DNA from: Spirochaetota bacterium
GTDB taxonomy: Bacteria; Spirochaetota; UBA4802; UB4802
Length of the DNA stretch: 45,972 nt
Reading direction: 5' to 3'
Assembly: GCA_040756435.1 (NCBI GenBank)
Contig: JBFLZD010000029.1
Coordinates: forward strand, 1-45,972
Part shown: piece by piece, positions 9,388 through 17,613 of the stretch
Layout: each line of letters starts with the position of its first letter
How positions within the stretch are numbered: position 1 is the stretch's first letter
The notes under the pieces: model-generated
Seen by the model: the letters and a program-made list of their open reading frames with translations, nothing else
What the model was told of the DNA's origin: nothing
Databases searched by the model: none
Made by a program: the position numbers and the translations under genes

Positions 9388-9938
9388 TTTTTTTCCATAG
9401 GGATAAGCCCGTCACTGGTTGGAGCATTGATAAGCTTCTGAACCTCTTTTTCTAAGTCTTTGATAACGCCTTTAAATCCTTCTTTGAACATATCAACACT
9501 TTTGCCTTTTTCCACAGCGCCATCGGCAAGCATTACCAGTTCTTCAGGGGCATTGCCATAGGCAATAAGTAGTTCCTTGGCAATTCCAAGGATATACGGC
9601 ATATCAATACCAAACGGGCAGAACATAGTACAACGCCTGCATCCGGTACAAGAAAATGCAGCTTCCCTGAGTTCTTCCATCAGGTTTTCGTCAAATTCCT
9701 GTGCGTCGCCCCACCACGGGAAGAATTTTCCTGTTGGTTTGAAATATTTTCTAAATACTTTACGAACAACTTCAGCTCTTCCAACAGGGGAGTATTCCTT
9801 TTTGGGGATACCCTGATATGCATGACATGTATCATAACAAAGGCCACATCGAGTACATAGGTCCAGATAGTACAGCATGGGCCTGTTTAATTTCTTTTCA
9901 ATAACCTGTTTAAGTTCCAAAACTTTTTCCTTATCCAT
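9276..9938 (-). CDS. N-terminal part of DsrK/HdrD-like Fe-S oxidoreductase (two [4Fe-4S] ferredoxin motifs)
   Basis: This frame encodes the electron-entry half of a DsrK/HdrD-like subunit. It has two ferredoxin-type cluster motifs, CTRCGLCYDTCHAY near residue 28 and CTGCRRCTMFCPFG near residue 95. Good family sequence stops at MEKK (codon 184, about 9387). After that the frame continues with implausible residues to a stop at 9276, while the real continuation is in the -1 frame. The start ATG at 9938 lies 2 bases after the stop of the cytochrome b-like gene, so the pair is translationally linked. In DsrMK/HdrDE complexes this soluble subunit docks on the haem b membrane subunit and exchanges electrons between menaquinol and a thiol/disulfide or DsrC-type substrate. 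The substrate here is not known. Confidence 0.87.
   Translation of the reverse strand: MDKEKVLELKQVIEKKLNRPMLYYLDLCTRCGLCYDTCHAYQGIPKKEYSPVGRAEVVRKVFRKYFKPTGKFFPWWGDAQEFDENLMEELREAAFSCTGCRRCTMFCPFGIDMPYILGIAKELLIAYGNAPEELVMLADGAVEKGKSVDMFKEGFKGVIKDLEKEVQKLINAPTSDGLIPMEKKAPIYFLLAFQAHTQLCILLQSSMQQKKTGHSATLRQ
9387..9393 (-). other. A AAA AAG slippery heptamer at the frame change
   Basis: On the minus strand the zero-frame codons are GAA AAA AAG GCG, so the heptamer A AAA AAG is in the exact phase used for -1 slippage (as in dnaX). Slipping gives GAA AAA AAA-type decoding followed by GGC GCC AAT, which is the frame of the conserved C-terminal half. Just downstream GCCAA and TTGGC can pair around an 11-base loop, but the spacer is very short. 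A lost A in a run of eight would give the same result. Confidence 0.6.
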
Positions 9939-9940
9939 GG

Positions 9941-10663
9941 CTATTTCCTTTTACGATAATGTGCTAAAAATGTAAAAACTGAATGTACCATCTTGCTGAA
10001 TGGGAACATCATGAGGAAGATATTTGCAAAGAGTACATGAAGAACCAGTATAGTATAATGGGACAATTCAGTTATTTTGTACGATAGTTCCGGTTTAAGC
10101 AGAATCATGCTTTGCAGCCATTGTCGGTAAACATCTACGTTAACCCGCAACACAGCTCCCCAGTCGCTGTAGCGTTCAGCTAAATGCAGAATAGAGCCAA
10201 ACAATATGCAGAAGAAAAGTACCAGTAAAATCACAAAATCTTCTGGGATGGATATTTCACGATAGGGTGTACCAAAACGCCTGAATAAAAAGTACAGTGT
10301 TGTTATTATAAGAATAATACCAACAACACCGCCACCCAGAAAGATTTTATGGGGTATTACCTGAATAAATGAAAAATCATCTACCAGTTCAAGATGACCT
10401 AAGAAAAGGAAGAGGAATGCAATGTGAAAAATCATTATTATAAACCAGAATATCTTCTGCTTATTATACACGTTGGGGACTATCATGGCATCATAGATAA
10501 GCCCCAATACCTTTGAACCTTTTTTAGGAAAAATTGCTCCCGTCCCGGCTGGTACAGGAGCTTTAAAAATAACATAAAATTTATAGATAAGCCCTACAAT
10601 CAAGGTTACAAAGGCAATATATACCATTGGAACAAGTATAAAATAGGATATATAGCCCAGCAT
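9941..10663 (-). CDS. DsrM/NarI-like membrane cytochrome b subunit
   Basis: This 240-residue integral membrane protein has about five to six hydrophobic helices. Histidines sit within or beside helices, such as FHIAFLFLFLGHLEL and HYTILVLHVLF, fitting haem b ligation in the respiratory nitrate reductase gamma (NarI)/DsrM family. It directly precedes the DsrK/HdrD-like gene with a 2-base gap, the usual order for DsrMK or HdrED-like modules that link the menaquinone pool to cytoplasmic thiol/disulfide chemistry. Upstream lies tusA (23-base gap). No narGH or dsrJOP is present, so it is a minimal two-subunit complex. Confidence 0.82.
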   Translation of the reverse strand: MLGYISYFILVPMVYIAFVTLIVGLIYKFYVIFKAPVPAGTGAIFPKKGSKVLGLIYDAMIVPNVYNKQKIFWFIIMIFHIAFLFLFLGHLELVDDFSFIQVIPHKIFLGGGVVGIILIITTLYFLFRRFGTPYREISIPEDFVILLVLFFCILFGSILHLAERYSDWGAVLRVNVDVYRQWLQSMILLKPELSYKITELSHYTILVLHVLFANIFLMMFPFSKMVHSVFTFLAHYRKRK

Positions 10664-10686
10664 TATTCACCTCGCCTTATTGTTAG

Positions 10687-10926
10687 CTATTTAAGCTTTT
10701 TAATAAAAAATTTTGTTACATTACCATCTTTGACTGTATCAATGATTTCATTGCCACTTGTTTTTGCCCATGCAGGGAAATCTGCCAGTGCTCCGGGGTC
10801 AGTTGTTTCAGCCATAAGAATTTGACCAACCTGCATTTTCTTAATTTGCTGTGAAACTTTAACCACAGGTAGTGGACATGCCAATCCTTTTAAATCCATT
10901 GTTACATCTGCTTTAATGTCACTCAT
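10687..10926 (-). CDS. tusA: TusA-family sulfur carrier protein
   Basis: This small 79-residue cytoplasmic protein has the TusA signature: MDLKGLACPLPVVKV, with the sulfur-carrying cysteine at residue 17 in a CPxP motif, followed by the typical VGQILMAETTDPGA segment. TusA proteins accept persulfide sulfur from rhodaneses or desulfurases and pass it to DsrE-like or other partners. Its placement between a DsrE2-like gene and a DsrMK-like pair shows a role in dissimilatory sulfur handling rather than tRNA thiolation. A ribosome binding site (GGAG) lies just upstream of the ATG. Confidence 0.93.
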   Translation of the reverse strand: MSDIKADVTMDLKGLACPLPVVKVSQQIKKMQVGQILMAETTDPGALADFPAWAKTSGNEIIDTVKDGNVTKFFIKKLK

Positions 10927-11042
10927 AGTTTTACTCCTTAAATTTTCAAAATTTAAAATTTGTAATTAAAAGTTATAGTTAGCTTTACCAATGGAATAAT
11001 ATAATGCAAACATACATAATACAAGAAGAAATTTTAAAAAAA

Positions 11043-11582
11043 TTAGATAAACAACTGAATTTTACTGTCAGAGGCTTCCTGTAAAAATGTAGCAACACCT
11101 ACTGATTTCATATCCGGATAATCAATCATCTCATCCATTTTAAAGCCCATCAAATCCATCGACATTTCACATACATAGATTTTAACACCCAATTCAGCAG
11201 CAAGTGCAATCATTCCATCAAGATTCTGCATGTTCTTCTTCTTCATTAAGTATTTCATCATTCCGGTTCCCATGCCACCCATATTCATCTTTGACAATTT
11301 AACTTGTGATGCTCCTTTAGGCAGCATGAAGCTAAACATCCTGCCAAAGAGGTTTTTGCCTTTTCCTTTTTTCTTCTTGTCCCTGAGTGCTGGTGTAGCC
11401 CAGAAGGTAAAAAACATAACAACTTCCATACCCATGGCAACTGCACCGGTACCAATGATAAATGCTGCAAGGAGCTTGTCCAGGTCGCCGCTGAATACAA
11501 CCATTGAAAGCTTGTCTTTACGACCATCCTGAATCTCTTTAATCTGATTCTGAATGTCTTCTAACGTTTTGGTAACATCCAT
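11043..11582 (-). CDS. DsrE2-like protein (DsrE/DsrF/DrsH family)
   Basis: The 179-residue protein resembles the DsrE2 group, membrane-associated or hydrophobic relatives of DsrE that work with TusA and rhodanese in sulfur transfer. It has a coiled N-terminus, a segment VVFSGDLDKLLAAFIIGTGA, a hydrophobic stretch MEVVMFFTFWAT, a basic linker (KKKKGKGK), many methionines and a conserved-looking cysteine in VYVCEMSMDLMGF (IYVCEMS in this protein). I chose the ATG at 11582 because GGGGG stands 6 bases upstream; an ATG at 11648 adds 22 atypical residues. It is the first gene of the leftward sulfur operon, 116 bases before tusA. Confidence 0.85.
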   Translation of the reverse strand: MDVTKTLEDIQNQIKEIQDGRKDKLSMVVFSGDLDKLLAAFIIGTGAVAMGMEVVMFFTFWATPALRDKKKKGKGKNLFGRMFSFMLPKGASQVKLSKMNMGGMGTGMMKYLMKKKNMQNLDGMIALAAELGVKIYVCEMSMDLMGFKMDEMIDYPDMKSVGVATFLQEASDSKIQLFI

Positions 11583-11648
11583 TGTATACCCCCAATAATA
11601 ATTTGTAAAGTAAATATTTAATAAAATACTAAAATAATTATATGCCAT

Positions 11649-11990
11649 TTTTTAGAATTAAAAAATTTTTTTATCATACAATTATATAATTATTTGGTAA
11701 GCTATGATTTACTGAAAAATAAACTATTTAAATGATAAAGTCAAATTATTTTCAAAAGCTTTTTTTATGAATGATAGTGCTATGTTAGAGGGAATTTGAT
11801 TAGGATATCTTTCTACAATCGTATTCTATTAAATATAAAATTTCATAAGCAATAATTACACAATGAATATAAAATAAAATATTTTAAAAAAAAGATTGAC
11901 AAGGTATAATCAGCAATAAATATAATTCTAAAATAATTAAATTACTATATAATTATATGTTAAATATCTTTCTTCGTCAGGAGAATGTAA
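11649..11990 (+). promoter_or_regulatory. Divergent control region of the sulfur island with a candidate promoter
   Basis: This very AT-rich stretch of about 340 bases separates the two divergent sulfur operons and holds no plausible gene. On the plus strand TTGACA (11896-11901) is followed after 19 bases by TATAAT (11921-11926); another TATAAT lies at 11905-11910. AGGAG (11979-11983) stands 7 bases before the psrA-like ATG. Copies of ATAATTATATG occur near both ends of the region and could be binding sites or simply AT bias. Confidence 0.5.
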
Positions 11991-14195
11991 ATGTTAGGTA
12001 AAATTAGTAGAAGAGAATTTATCAAGATTGCAGGAACTGGTGTTGGAGCTCTGGCGGTGGGTGGTAGTCTATATAAATTAGCAAGTGATGTTATTTTTAA
12101 TAATGATGATAATGGACCAGTAGTAAAAACACCAACCTATTGTGAAATGTGTACATATCAGTGTGCAGGGTGGGTATATAAAAAGGGCACTGCACCATGG
12201 AAAATTGTTGGTAATGAACTTGATGAGCATTGTTATGGAAGAATGTGCACAAAAGGTTTATCAGGTCTTGGTGCATATTTGGATCCCAATAGGCTGAAAA
12301 CACCTTTAATAAGAAAAAAGGAAAGAGGAAAGCAGGTATTTAAAGAAGCTTCATGGGATGAAGCATTTGCCTATATTGCCGACAAAATGGAATATATTAA
12401 GCAAAAGTATGGTCCTGAAAGTGTTGCGTTATTCAGTCATGGCTCAGGTGGACATTGGTTTAAGACATTATTGAAGGCATATGGTACTAATAGTTTTGCT
12501 GCACCTTCCTATGCTAATTGTCGTGGTCCTCGTGAAGAAGGTTATGTCTTAACCTATGGTGAACCAATTGATACCCCAGAACGTACCGATATGAAAAATA
12601 CCAAATGTCTTGTGCTTATTGGTTCTCATATTGGCGAAAATACTCACAGTCAGCAGGTTATTGAATTTTCACAGGCAGTGGCAAATGGAGCAAGTATTAT
12701 AGTAGTAGATCCACGTTTTTCAGTGGCTGCCAGCAAGGCTAAATATTGGTTGCCAATTAAACCAGGTACTGATATTGCTTTGCTTTTAGCATGGATGCAT
12801 GTATTGATTTATGATGAATTATTTGATAAACGCTATGTGTTTAATAATACTGTTGGTTTTGAGCAACTAAAACAATCGGTTAAAAATACTACTCCTGAAT
12901 GGGCATACCCTATTACATCAATCCAACCAGAATTAATACGTGAAACAGCCAAAGAAATGGCAAAGTGCTCTCCTGCCACAATAATACACCCTGGCAGGCA
13001 TAATGTATGGTATGGTGATGATACCCAAAGAGTACGAGCAGGTGCAATTTTAAATGCATTATTGGGTAGCTGGGGAAGAAAAGGTGGATTCTTCTATCCT
13101 GAAAAAGTTGAATTGCCAGAATATCCAACCCCACCATTTCCTCATCCAAAAAAATCATTTAAGGATGCCGTGAATAATAAATATGAATTGGCAAATTTGA
13201 TTGTTTCATCAGGAATTTGTGATGCTACTATTCATAATGTAATGAATGGAAATTCATTTTATGAAGGATGGTTTATCTATGGTTCTAATCTACTAAAAGC
13301 TCTCCCACAACAGGAAAAAACTATCAAAGCCTTACAGGATCTTGAACTGGTTGTTGTTGTAGATATTTTGCCAACAGAAATAACGGGCTGGGCTGATGTT
13401 GTTCTTCCCGATACTACTTATTTAGAGCGATATGATGATATACGAACCTCGCAGGGGAGGACACCACAGATTGCTTTAAGAATGCCTGCATTCAATCCAA
13501 AATATAATTCCAGACCTGCCTGGTGGATAGCTAAAAACCTGGCCGAAAAAATGGGCCTTGGAGATTATTTCCCCTGGAAAACAATTGAAGAATATTTAGA
13601 TTATAAATTAAAAGCAGTTGGCACATCTTTAGAAGAAATGAAACAGGTTGGGGTTAAGAACTTTGAACGACAGACTCCCCTATATATTACTGGCTCTCAG
13701 TTGTCACGTTTGGACACTCCCAGTGGGAAGATTGAGTTGTATTCATCTACATTAGCAAGTTATGGTTTTGATCCTATACCTACTTATACAAAGCATGAAG
13801 ATCCTCCAAAAGGCTATTATAGGCTGTTATATGGCAGATCACCTTTCCATTCATTTGCGCGTACCATAAATAACCCTATACTGTCACAATTACAAAATGA
13901 AAATGCAGTTTGGGTACATCCAACAGTTGCTCAGGAATGGGGTTTAAAAAACGGCCAATATGTAAAACTAGAAAATCAGGATAGTGTAGTGAGTAATAAG
14001 GTAAAGGTTAAGGTAACCGAACGAATACGTCCGGATTGTGTGTATATGGTTCATGGATTTGGAAGTAGGCAAAAGCATCTTAAGCGTGCATTTAAGAAAG
14101 GCGCTGATGATCAACAACTTATAACTAAAGTTAATGTTGATCCGGTTATGGGTGGCCAGGCTATGCATGGTAATTTTGTTACCTTTAAAGTTTAG
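11991..14195 (+). CDS. psrA: Psr/Phs-type molybdopterin oxidoreductase, catalytic subunit
   Basis: This 734-residue complex iron-sulfur molybdoenzyme is exported by Tat: the N-terminus has SRREFIK and a hydrophobic stretch. The [4Fe-4S] cluster ligands are Cys51, Cys54, Cys58 and Cys86 with the CxxCxxxC-x27-C spacing. The likely molybdenum ligand is Cys177 in SYANCRGPREEG, as in polysulfide (PsrA) and thiosulfate (PhsA) reductases. The C-terminal molydopterin-dinucleotide domain is intact. It is followed by the PsrB-like and NrfD-type subunits, so it forms a periplasmic, quinol-linked complex. Substrate could be polysulfide, thiosulfate, tetrathionate or, less likely, arsenate; the surrounding TusA/DsrE2/YedE/rhodanese genes favour a sulfur substrate. 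Confidence 0.9.
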   Translation: MLGKISRREFIKIAGTGVGALAVGGSLYKLASDVIFNNDDNGPVVKTPTYCEMCTYQCAGWVYKKGTAPWKIVGNELDEHCYGRMCTKGLSGLGAYLDPNRLKTPLIRKKERGKQVFKEASWDEAFAYIADKMEYIKQKYGPESVALFSHGSGGHWFKTLLKAYGTNSFAAPSYANCRGPREEGYVLTYGEPIDTPERTDMKNTKCLVLIGSHIGENTHSQQVIEFSQAVANGASIIVVDPRFSVAASKAKYWLPIKPGTDIALLLAWMHVLIYDELFDKRYVFNNTVGFEQLKQSVKNTTPEWAYPITSIQPELIRETAKEMAKCSPATIIHPGRHNVWYGDDTQRVRAGAILNALLGSWGRKGGFFYPEKVELPEYPTPPFPHPKKSFKDAVNNKYELANLIVSSGICDATIHNVMNGNSFYEGWFIYGSNLLKALPQQEKTIKALQDLELVVVVDILPTEITGWADVVLPDTTYLERYDDIRTSQGRTPQIALRMPAFNPKYNSRPAWWIAKNLAEKMGLGDYFPWKTIEEYLDYKLKAVGTSLEEMKQVGVKNFERQTPLYITGSQLSRLDTPSGKIELYSSTLASYGFDPIPTYTKHEDPPKGYYRLLYGRSPFHSFARTINNPILSQLQNENAVWVHPTVAQEWGLKNGQYVKLENQDSVVSNKVKVKVTERIRPDCVYMVHGFGSRQKHLKRAFKKGADDQQLITKVNVDPVMGGQAMHGNFVTFKV

Positions 14196-14237
14196 TCAAT
14201 TTTTGAACCATACTTCAGATAATGAAAAGAGGTTAGC

Positions 14238-14789
14238 ATGAATAGTAAGACTAAAAAATATGCAATGGTAATAGATACCCGTTTATGTGTTGGTTGCGGA
14301 GCATGTGTTGCAGCATGTAAGATGGAAAATCAGGTTCCTGAAGGCTTACACCGGGATTGGATTGTAGAACAGGTTACAGGAACTTATCCTAATCTTTCTA
14401 TGGAGATTCGTTCTGAACGATGTAATCACTGTTCCAACGCTCCCTGCATTACCTCCTGCCCAACTGGGGCAAGCCATCGTAAAGAAGGGACAAATATAGT
14501 TGTTGTTACTGCCAATAAATGCACAGGTTGTAAAGCATGTATGGCTTCTTGTCCATACAATGCACGCTTTGTAATGCCCGATGGATATGTCAGCAAATGT
14601 ACTTTCTGTGAGCACAGATTGGATGAGGGTTTGGATCCTGCCTGTGCAGCTGCGTGTCCAACACATGCAATTTCATTTGGCAACTTACATGACAAAATGA
14701 GTCATGTTTCTAAATTATTAAAGGTAAGAAAATATAAAACAATTATCCCTGAAGCTGGGACTGAACCAAATATATTTTATTTACTGTGA
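14238..14789 (+). CDS. psrB: PsrB-like four-cluster ferredoxin subunit
   Basis: The 183-residue protein has four cysteine clusters typical of CISM electron-transfer subunits: CVGCGACVAACK, CNHCSNAPCITSCPTG, CTGCKACMASCPYNAR and CTFC...CAAACPTHA. It relays electrons between the membrane subunit and the molybdoenzyme and is probably co-exported with PsrA, since it lacks its own signal. It sits 42 bases after psrA with GAGG before the ATG. Family assignment is firm; the exact enzyme substrate depends on the catalytic subunit. Confidence 0.92.
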   Translation: MNSKTKKYAMVIDTRLCVGCGACVAACKMENQVPEGLHRDWIVEQVTGTYPNLSMEIRSERCNHCSNAPCITSCPTGASHRKEGTNIVVVTANKCTGCKACMASCPYNARFVMPDGYVSKCTFCEHRLDEGLDPACAAACPTHAISFGNLHDKMSHVSKLLKVRKYKTIIPEAGTEPNIFYLL

Positions 14790-14817
14790 AATTAAAGAAA
14801 TTATATGAGGTTTGACT

Positions 14818-15798
14818 ATGAATGAAATAGCATTGACTACAAAAAAAGCAATAGAAGCTGGCCATTCATTAGGAATATGGCGATGGGAAGTGCCCCTATA
14901 TCTTTTCCTGGGTGGACTTACTGCAGGAATTCTAATTATTGCAGCATGGATGATTTTAAAAGATAAAGAAAAGGAATTCCCCTTTTCCACCAATAAATTG
15001 ATTCTACTGTCACCAATTATTTTAAGTATTGGTATGTTTTTCCTTTTTCTGGATCTTGACCATAAATTGTATGTATGGCGATTTTACACAGCTTTTCGCA
15101 TTACATCAGTAATGTCGTGGGGTGCCTGGATATTAATCCTGGTTTATCCTTTAAGTATGGTGTTACTATTAGCAACAGTTAAAAAGGGTTATGCTGAATA
15201 TTACCAAAAGTTTTCTACGTGGCTGAAAGGAACAAAATATAATAAACTATCGCCCATAATTGAAAAACTGATTAATTGGTCAGAGAAATATAAAAAGCCA
15301 GTAGCAATGGCAGCAATACCTGTGGGAATATTATTGGGGATATATACCGGGATATTGTTAAGTGCATTTTCAGCACGACCATTCTGGAATTCCGGACTTC
15401 TTGGATTTTTATTTTTGATCTCAGGCTTATCAACAGGTGCTGCATTAATTATTTTATTAGCAAAAGAGCATCACGAGAGGATTTTTATAACAAAACTGGA
15501 TATAGGTTTTATTACTATTGAAGCTATAATTCTGGTTTTGTATATTTTTGGAATGCTTTCTTCCTCATTGCAGCATATTGATGCTATACAATTAATTTTA
15601 GGGGGAGAGCTAACCCCGGTATTCTGGTCTTTTGTATTTGCTATTGGGATGATAATCCCATTAGCACTTGAGATACTTGAACTCAGAGGAAAAGCAATAC
15701 CCGTACATATTGCTGCGTCTTTAGTACTTATTGGGGGATTGGCATTACGTTTTATCTTTGTTGAGGCTGGTCAAATTTCTAACTGGCTTCCTTATTAA
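14818..15798 (+). CDS. psrC: NrfD/PsrC-type quinol-interacting membrane subunit
   Basis: This 326-residue polytopic membrane protein has about eight hydrophobic helices. The start region WRWEVPLYLFLGGLTAGILI is the classic NrfD/PsrC signature. It anchors the PsrAB-like subunits and exchanges electrons with menaquinone on the periplasmic side; it carries no haem. The NrfD type argues for Psr-like rather than PhsC (cytochrome b) architecture. I chose ATG 14818, with GAGG (14807-14810) 7 bases upstream, over the in-frame TTG at 14812. Confidence 0.91.
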   Translation: MNEIALTTKKAIEAGHSLGIWRWEVPLYLFLGGLTAGILIIAAWMILKDKEKEFPFSTNKLILLSPIILSIGMFFLFLDLDHKLYVWRFYTAFRITSVMSWGAWILILVYPLSMVLLLATVKKGYAEYYQKFSTWLKGTKYNKLSPIIEKLINWSEKYKKPVAMAAIPVGILLGIYTGILLSAFSARPFWNSGLLGFLFLISGLSTGAALIILLAKEHHERIFITKLDIGFITIEAIILVLYIFGMLSSSLQHIDAIQLILGGELTPVFWSFVFAIGMIIPLALEILELRGKAIPVHIAASLVLIGGLALRFIFVEAGQISNWLPY

Positions 15799-15827
15799 AT
15801 ATCATTTATTTTCAGGAGGAATATTGT

Positions 15828-16340
15828 ATGGAAAAGAAACCTTACGCATCACCCTACATAGCTGGAGTGGGTTTGGGGTTGGTGTTATTGGCAGCTTTTT
15901 TCTTTACTGGCCATGGGCTTGGAGCTTCTGGAGCAATTACCCGTTCTATTGTTGCTGTTGAAAAAGTCATATCACAGGAGCATGTTGACAATAATGCGTA
16001 TCTTGCTGAGTATGGTGGAGGTGATACAAACCCATTGAATAACTGGCTTGTTTTTCAATTGTTGGGTGTTATCGTGGGCGGTATGCTTTCGGGAATTATT
16101 GCAGGAAGATTTAGAAAGGAAATCAATCATGGGCCTCAGATTACGCCAAAACAACGATGGCTTTATGCAATAATTGGTGGTGCTCTTTTTGGTTTTGGAG
16201 CAAAATTTGCACGTGGCTGCACCAGTGGTTTTATATTAACTGGTGGAGCCGGACTGGCATTGGGTGCCTGGGTTGGAATGATGGTGATGTTTGCAGTTGC
16301 TTATATCACAGCGTATTTTGTTAGAAAACTTTGGATATAA
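15828..16340 (+). CDS. YeeE/YedE-family sulfur transporter, first half-size protein
   Basis: The 170-residue membrane protein belongs to the YeeE/YedE family (thiosulfate/sulfur uptake). It has about four hydrophobic segments and the conserved cysteine motif GAKFARGCTSGF followed by a glycine-rich helix. Full-length YeeE/YedE proteins are about 350 residues with several such motifs; here the function is split into this gene and the next. A good ribosome binding site, AGGAGG, precedes the ATG. It is 29 bases downstream of psrC, so it is part of the same operon and likely imports the sulfur compound or returns sulfur across the membrane. Confidence 0.88.
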   Translation: MEKKPYASPYIAGVGLGLVLLAAFFFTGHGLGASGAITRSIVAVEKVISQEHVDNNAYLAEYGGGDTNPLNNWLVFQLLGVIVGGMLSGIIAGRFRKEINHGPQITPKQRWLYAIIGGALFGFGAKFARGCTSGFILTGGAGLALGAWVGMMVMFAVAYITAYFVRKLWI

Positions 16341-16351
16341 GGGGTGGGGAT

Positions 16352-16957
16352 ATGTTTGCACCATTATCAGTATATTTTAATTGGAGTAATGGAATTGATT
16401 TATTGGTTTCATTTATAATAGGTATTGGATTTGGATTTGCATTGGAACAGGGTGGTTTTGGAAATTCAAGAAAATTAGCTATGCAGTTTTACTTCCGTGA
16501 CCTAACAGTTTTAAAAGTTATGTTTTCAGCAATGGTTACAGCAATGACCGGGATAGTATTCTTTACTGCTTTTGGATGGCTAGATACCAATAGCATGTTT
16601 GTACCTCAGACTTATATCTGGGCTCAGATAGTAGGTTGTGCTATCATGGGCGTTGGGTTTGCTATTGGAGGCTATTGTCCGGGCACCAGTTTTGTTGGTC
16701 TATCTACATTAAAAATGGATGCTCTTTTCTTCATCATAGGCCTTTTTATTGGTGTCTTTTTGTTTGGTGAAATGTTTCCAATTTTGGAAGAGCTATATCA
16801 TGGCAAGTACAGTGGTAATATGGGAAGAATAACATTGAATGAATTTTTGGGTGTGCGGCCTGGTATCATTGCAGCTATTATCTTAATTGTGGCAATTGGT
16901 GCATTCTGGGGATCTGAAAAGATAGAAGAAAAATTTGGTAACCAAATTATACAGTAA
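16352..16957 (+). CDS. YeeE/YedE-family sulfur transporter, second half-size protein
   Basis: This second 201-residue YeeE/YedE protein has GFALEQGGFGNSRKLAMQFY near the N-terminus and the cysteine motif GYCPGTSFVGLSTLKMD, both typical of the family. I chose ATG 16352, which follows GGGGTGGGGA directly after the stop of the first half; a TTG at 16331 would overlap it. Together the two halves make one transporter-sized unit with two conserved cysteines, thought in this family to pass sulfur by transient persulfide contacts. It lies 10 bases before the rhodanese-fold gene. Confidence 0.88.
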   Translation: MFAPLSVYFNWSNGIDLLVSFIIGIGFGFALEQGGFGNSRKLAMQFYFRDLTVLKVMFSAMVTAMTGIVFFTAFGWLDTNSMFVPQTYIWAQIVGCAIMGVGFAIGGYCPGTSFVGLSTLKMDALFFIIGLFIGVFLFGEMFPILEELYHGKYSGNMGRITLNEFLGVRPGIIAAIILIVAIGAFWGSEKIEEKFGNQIIQ

Positions 16958-16967
16958 GGAGTGTGCT

Positions 16968-17588
16968 ATGAAACTTGAAAACAAACAAATAGCTGTATAC
17001 ACGGCAATTCTATTAGCAATAATTATGCTGTTTCTTCCTGGTCCTGATCCATCTAAGATTAATTTAGATTTGCATGCAATGGCCCAAATTATTGGGAATA
17101 AGGAAGATCATGTTACACCTGGAGAATTGTCGCAGTGGATCATAGCAGGGAATAATGACTATCAATTGATTGATATACGATCAAAAGATGAATATGATAA
17201 AGGACATATTGAAGGTTCAATAAATATCCCCCTTGAAAATCTTTTAAACAAGAACGTAATAGCTGATGAACTCAATCATGATAAAAAAATTGTATTGTAT
17301 TCAAATGGAAGCTCACATGCATCGCAGGCATGGGTTGTGCTGAAAGGATTAGGGTTTGACTGTTATATACTTGAGGGCGGATATAATGGCTGGAATGCTG
17401 TTGTACTTAATCCTGCAACTGGGTCAAATGCGACTGATGATGAAGTATTGCTGTATGCCAAACAAAAAGCTGTTGCAGAATATTTTGGTGGGAGCAATAT
17501 TCAAATGCAAAAACCAATTAATAATGTTGCACCTGCAGCACCACAAAAACCACAGGGAGTAAAGAAGAAAAAGATGCAGGGGTGTTAA
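16968..17588 (+). CDS. Membrane-anchored rhodanese-fold protein lacking the active-site cysteine
   Basis: The 206-residue protein has an N-terminal hydrophobic anchor or signal (residues 8-24) and a rhodanese domain from about 48 to 140: YQLIDIRSKDEYDKGHIEGSINIP and the C-terminal LEGGYNGW. The catalytic loop reads LYSNGSSHAS, so the usual cysteine (LYCxxGxRS) is Ser112. The protein ends in a low-complexity Pro/Gln/Lys tail whose last residue is a cysteine (MQGC). It may bind sulfur through this terminal Cys or act as a scaffold; both are inference. I chose ATG 16968, 6 bases after AAGGAG. It is the last gene of the rightward sulfur operon. Confidence 0.87.
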   Translation: MKLENKQIAVYTAILLAIIMLFLPGPDPSKINLDLHAMAQIIGNKEDHVTPGELSQWIIAGNNDYQLIDIRSKDEYDKGHIEGSINIPLENLLNKNVIADELNHDKKIVLYSNGSSHASQAWVVLKGLGFDCYILEGGYNGWNAVVLNPATGSNATDDEVLLYAKQKAVAEYFGGSNIQMQKPINNVAPAAPQKPQGVKKKKMQGC

Positions 17589-17613
17589 ACAAAAGAATAA
17601 TTTAATTATTATT

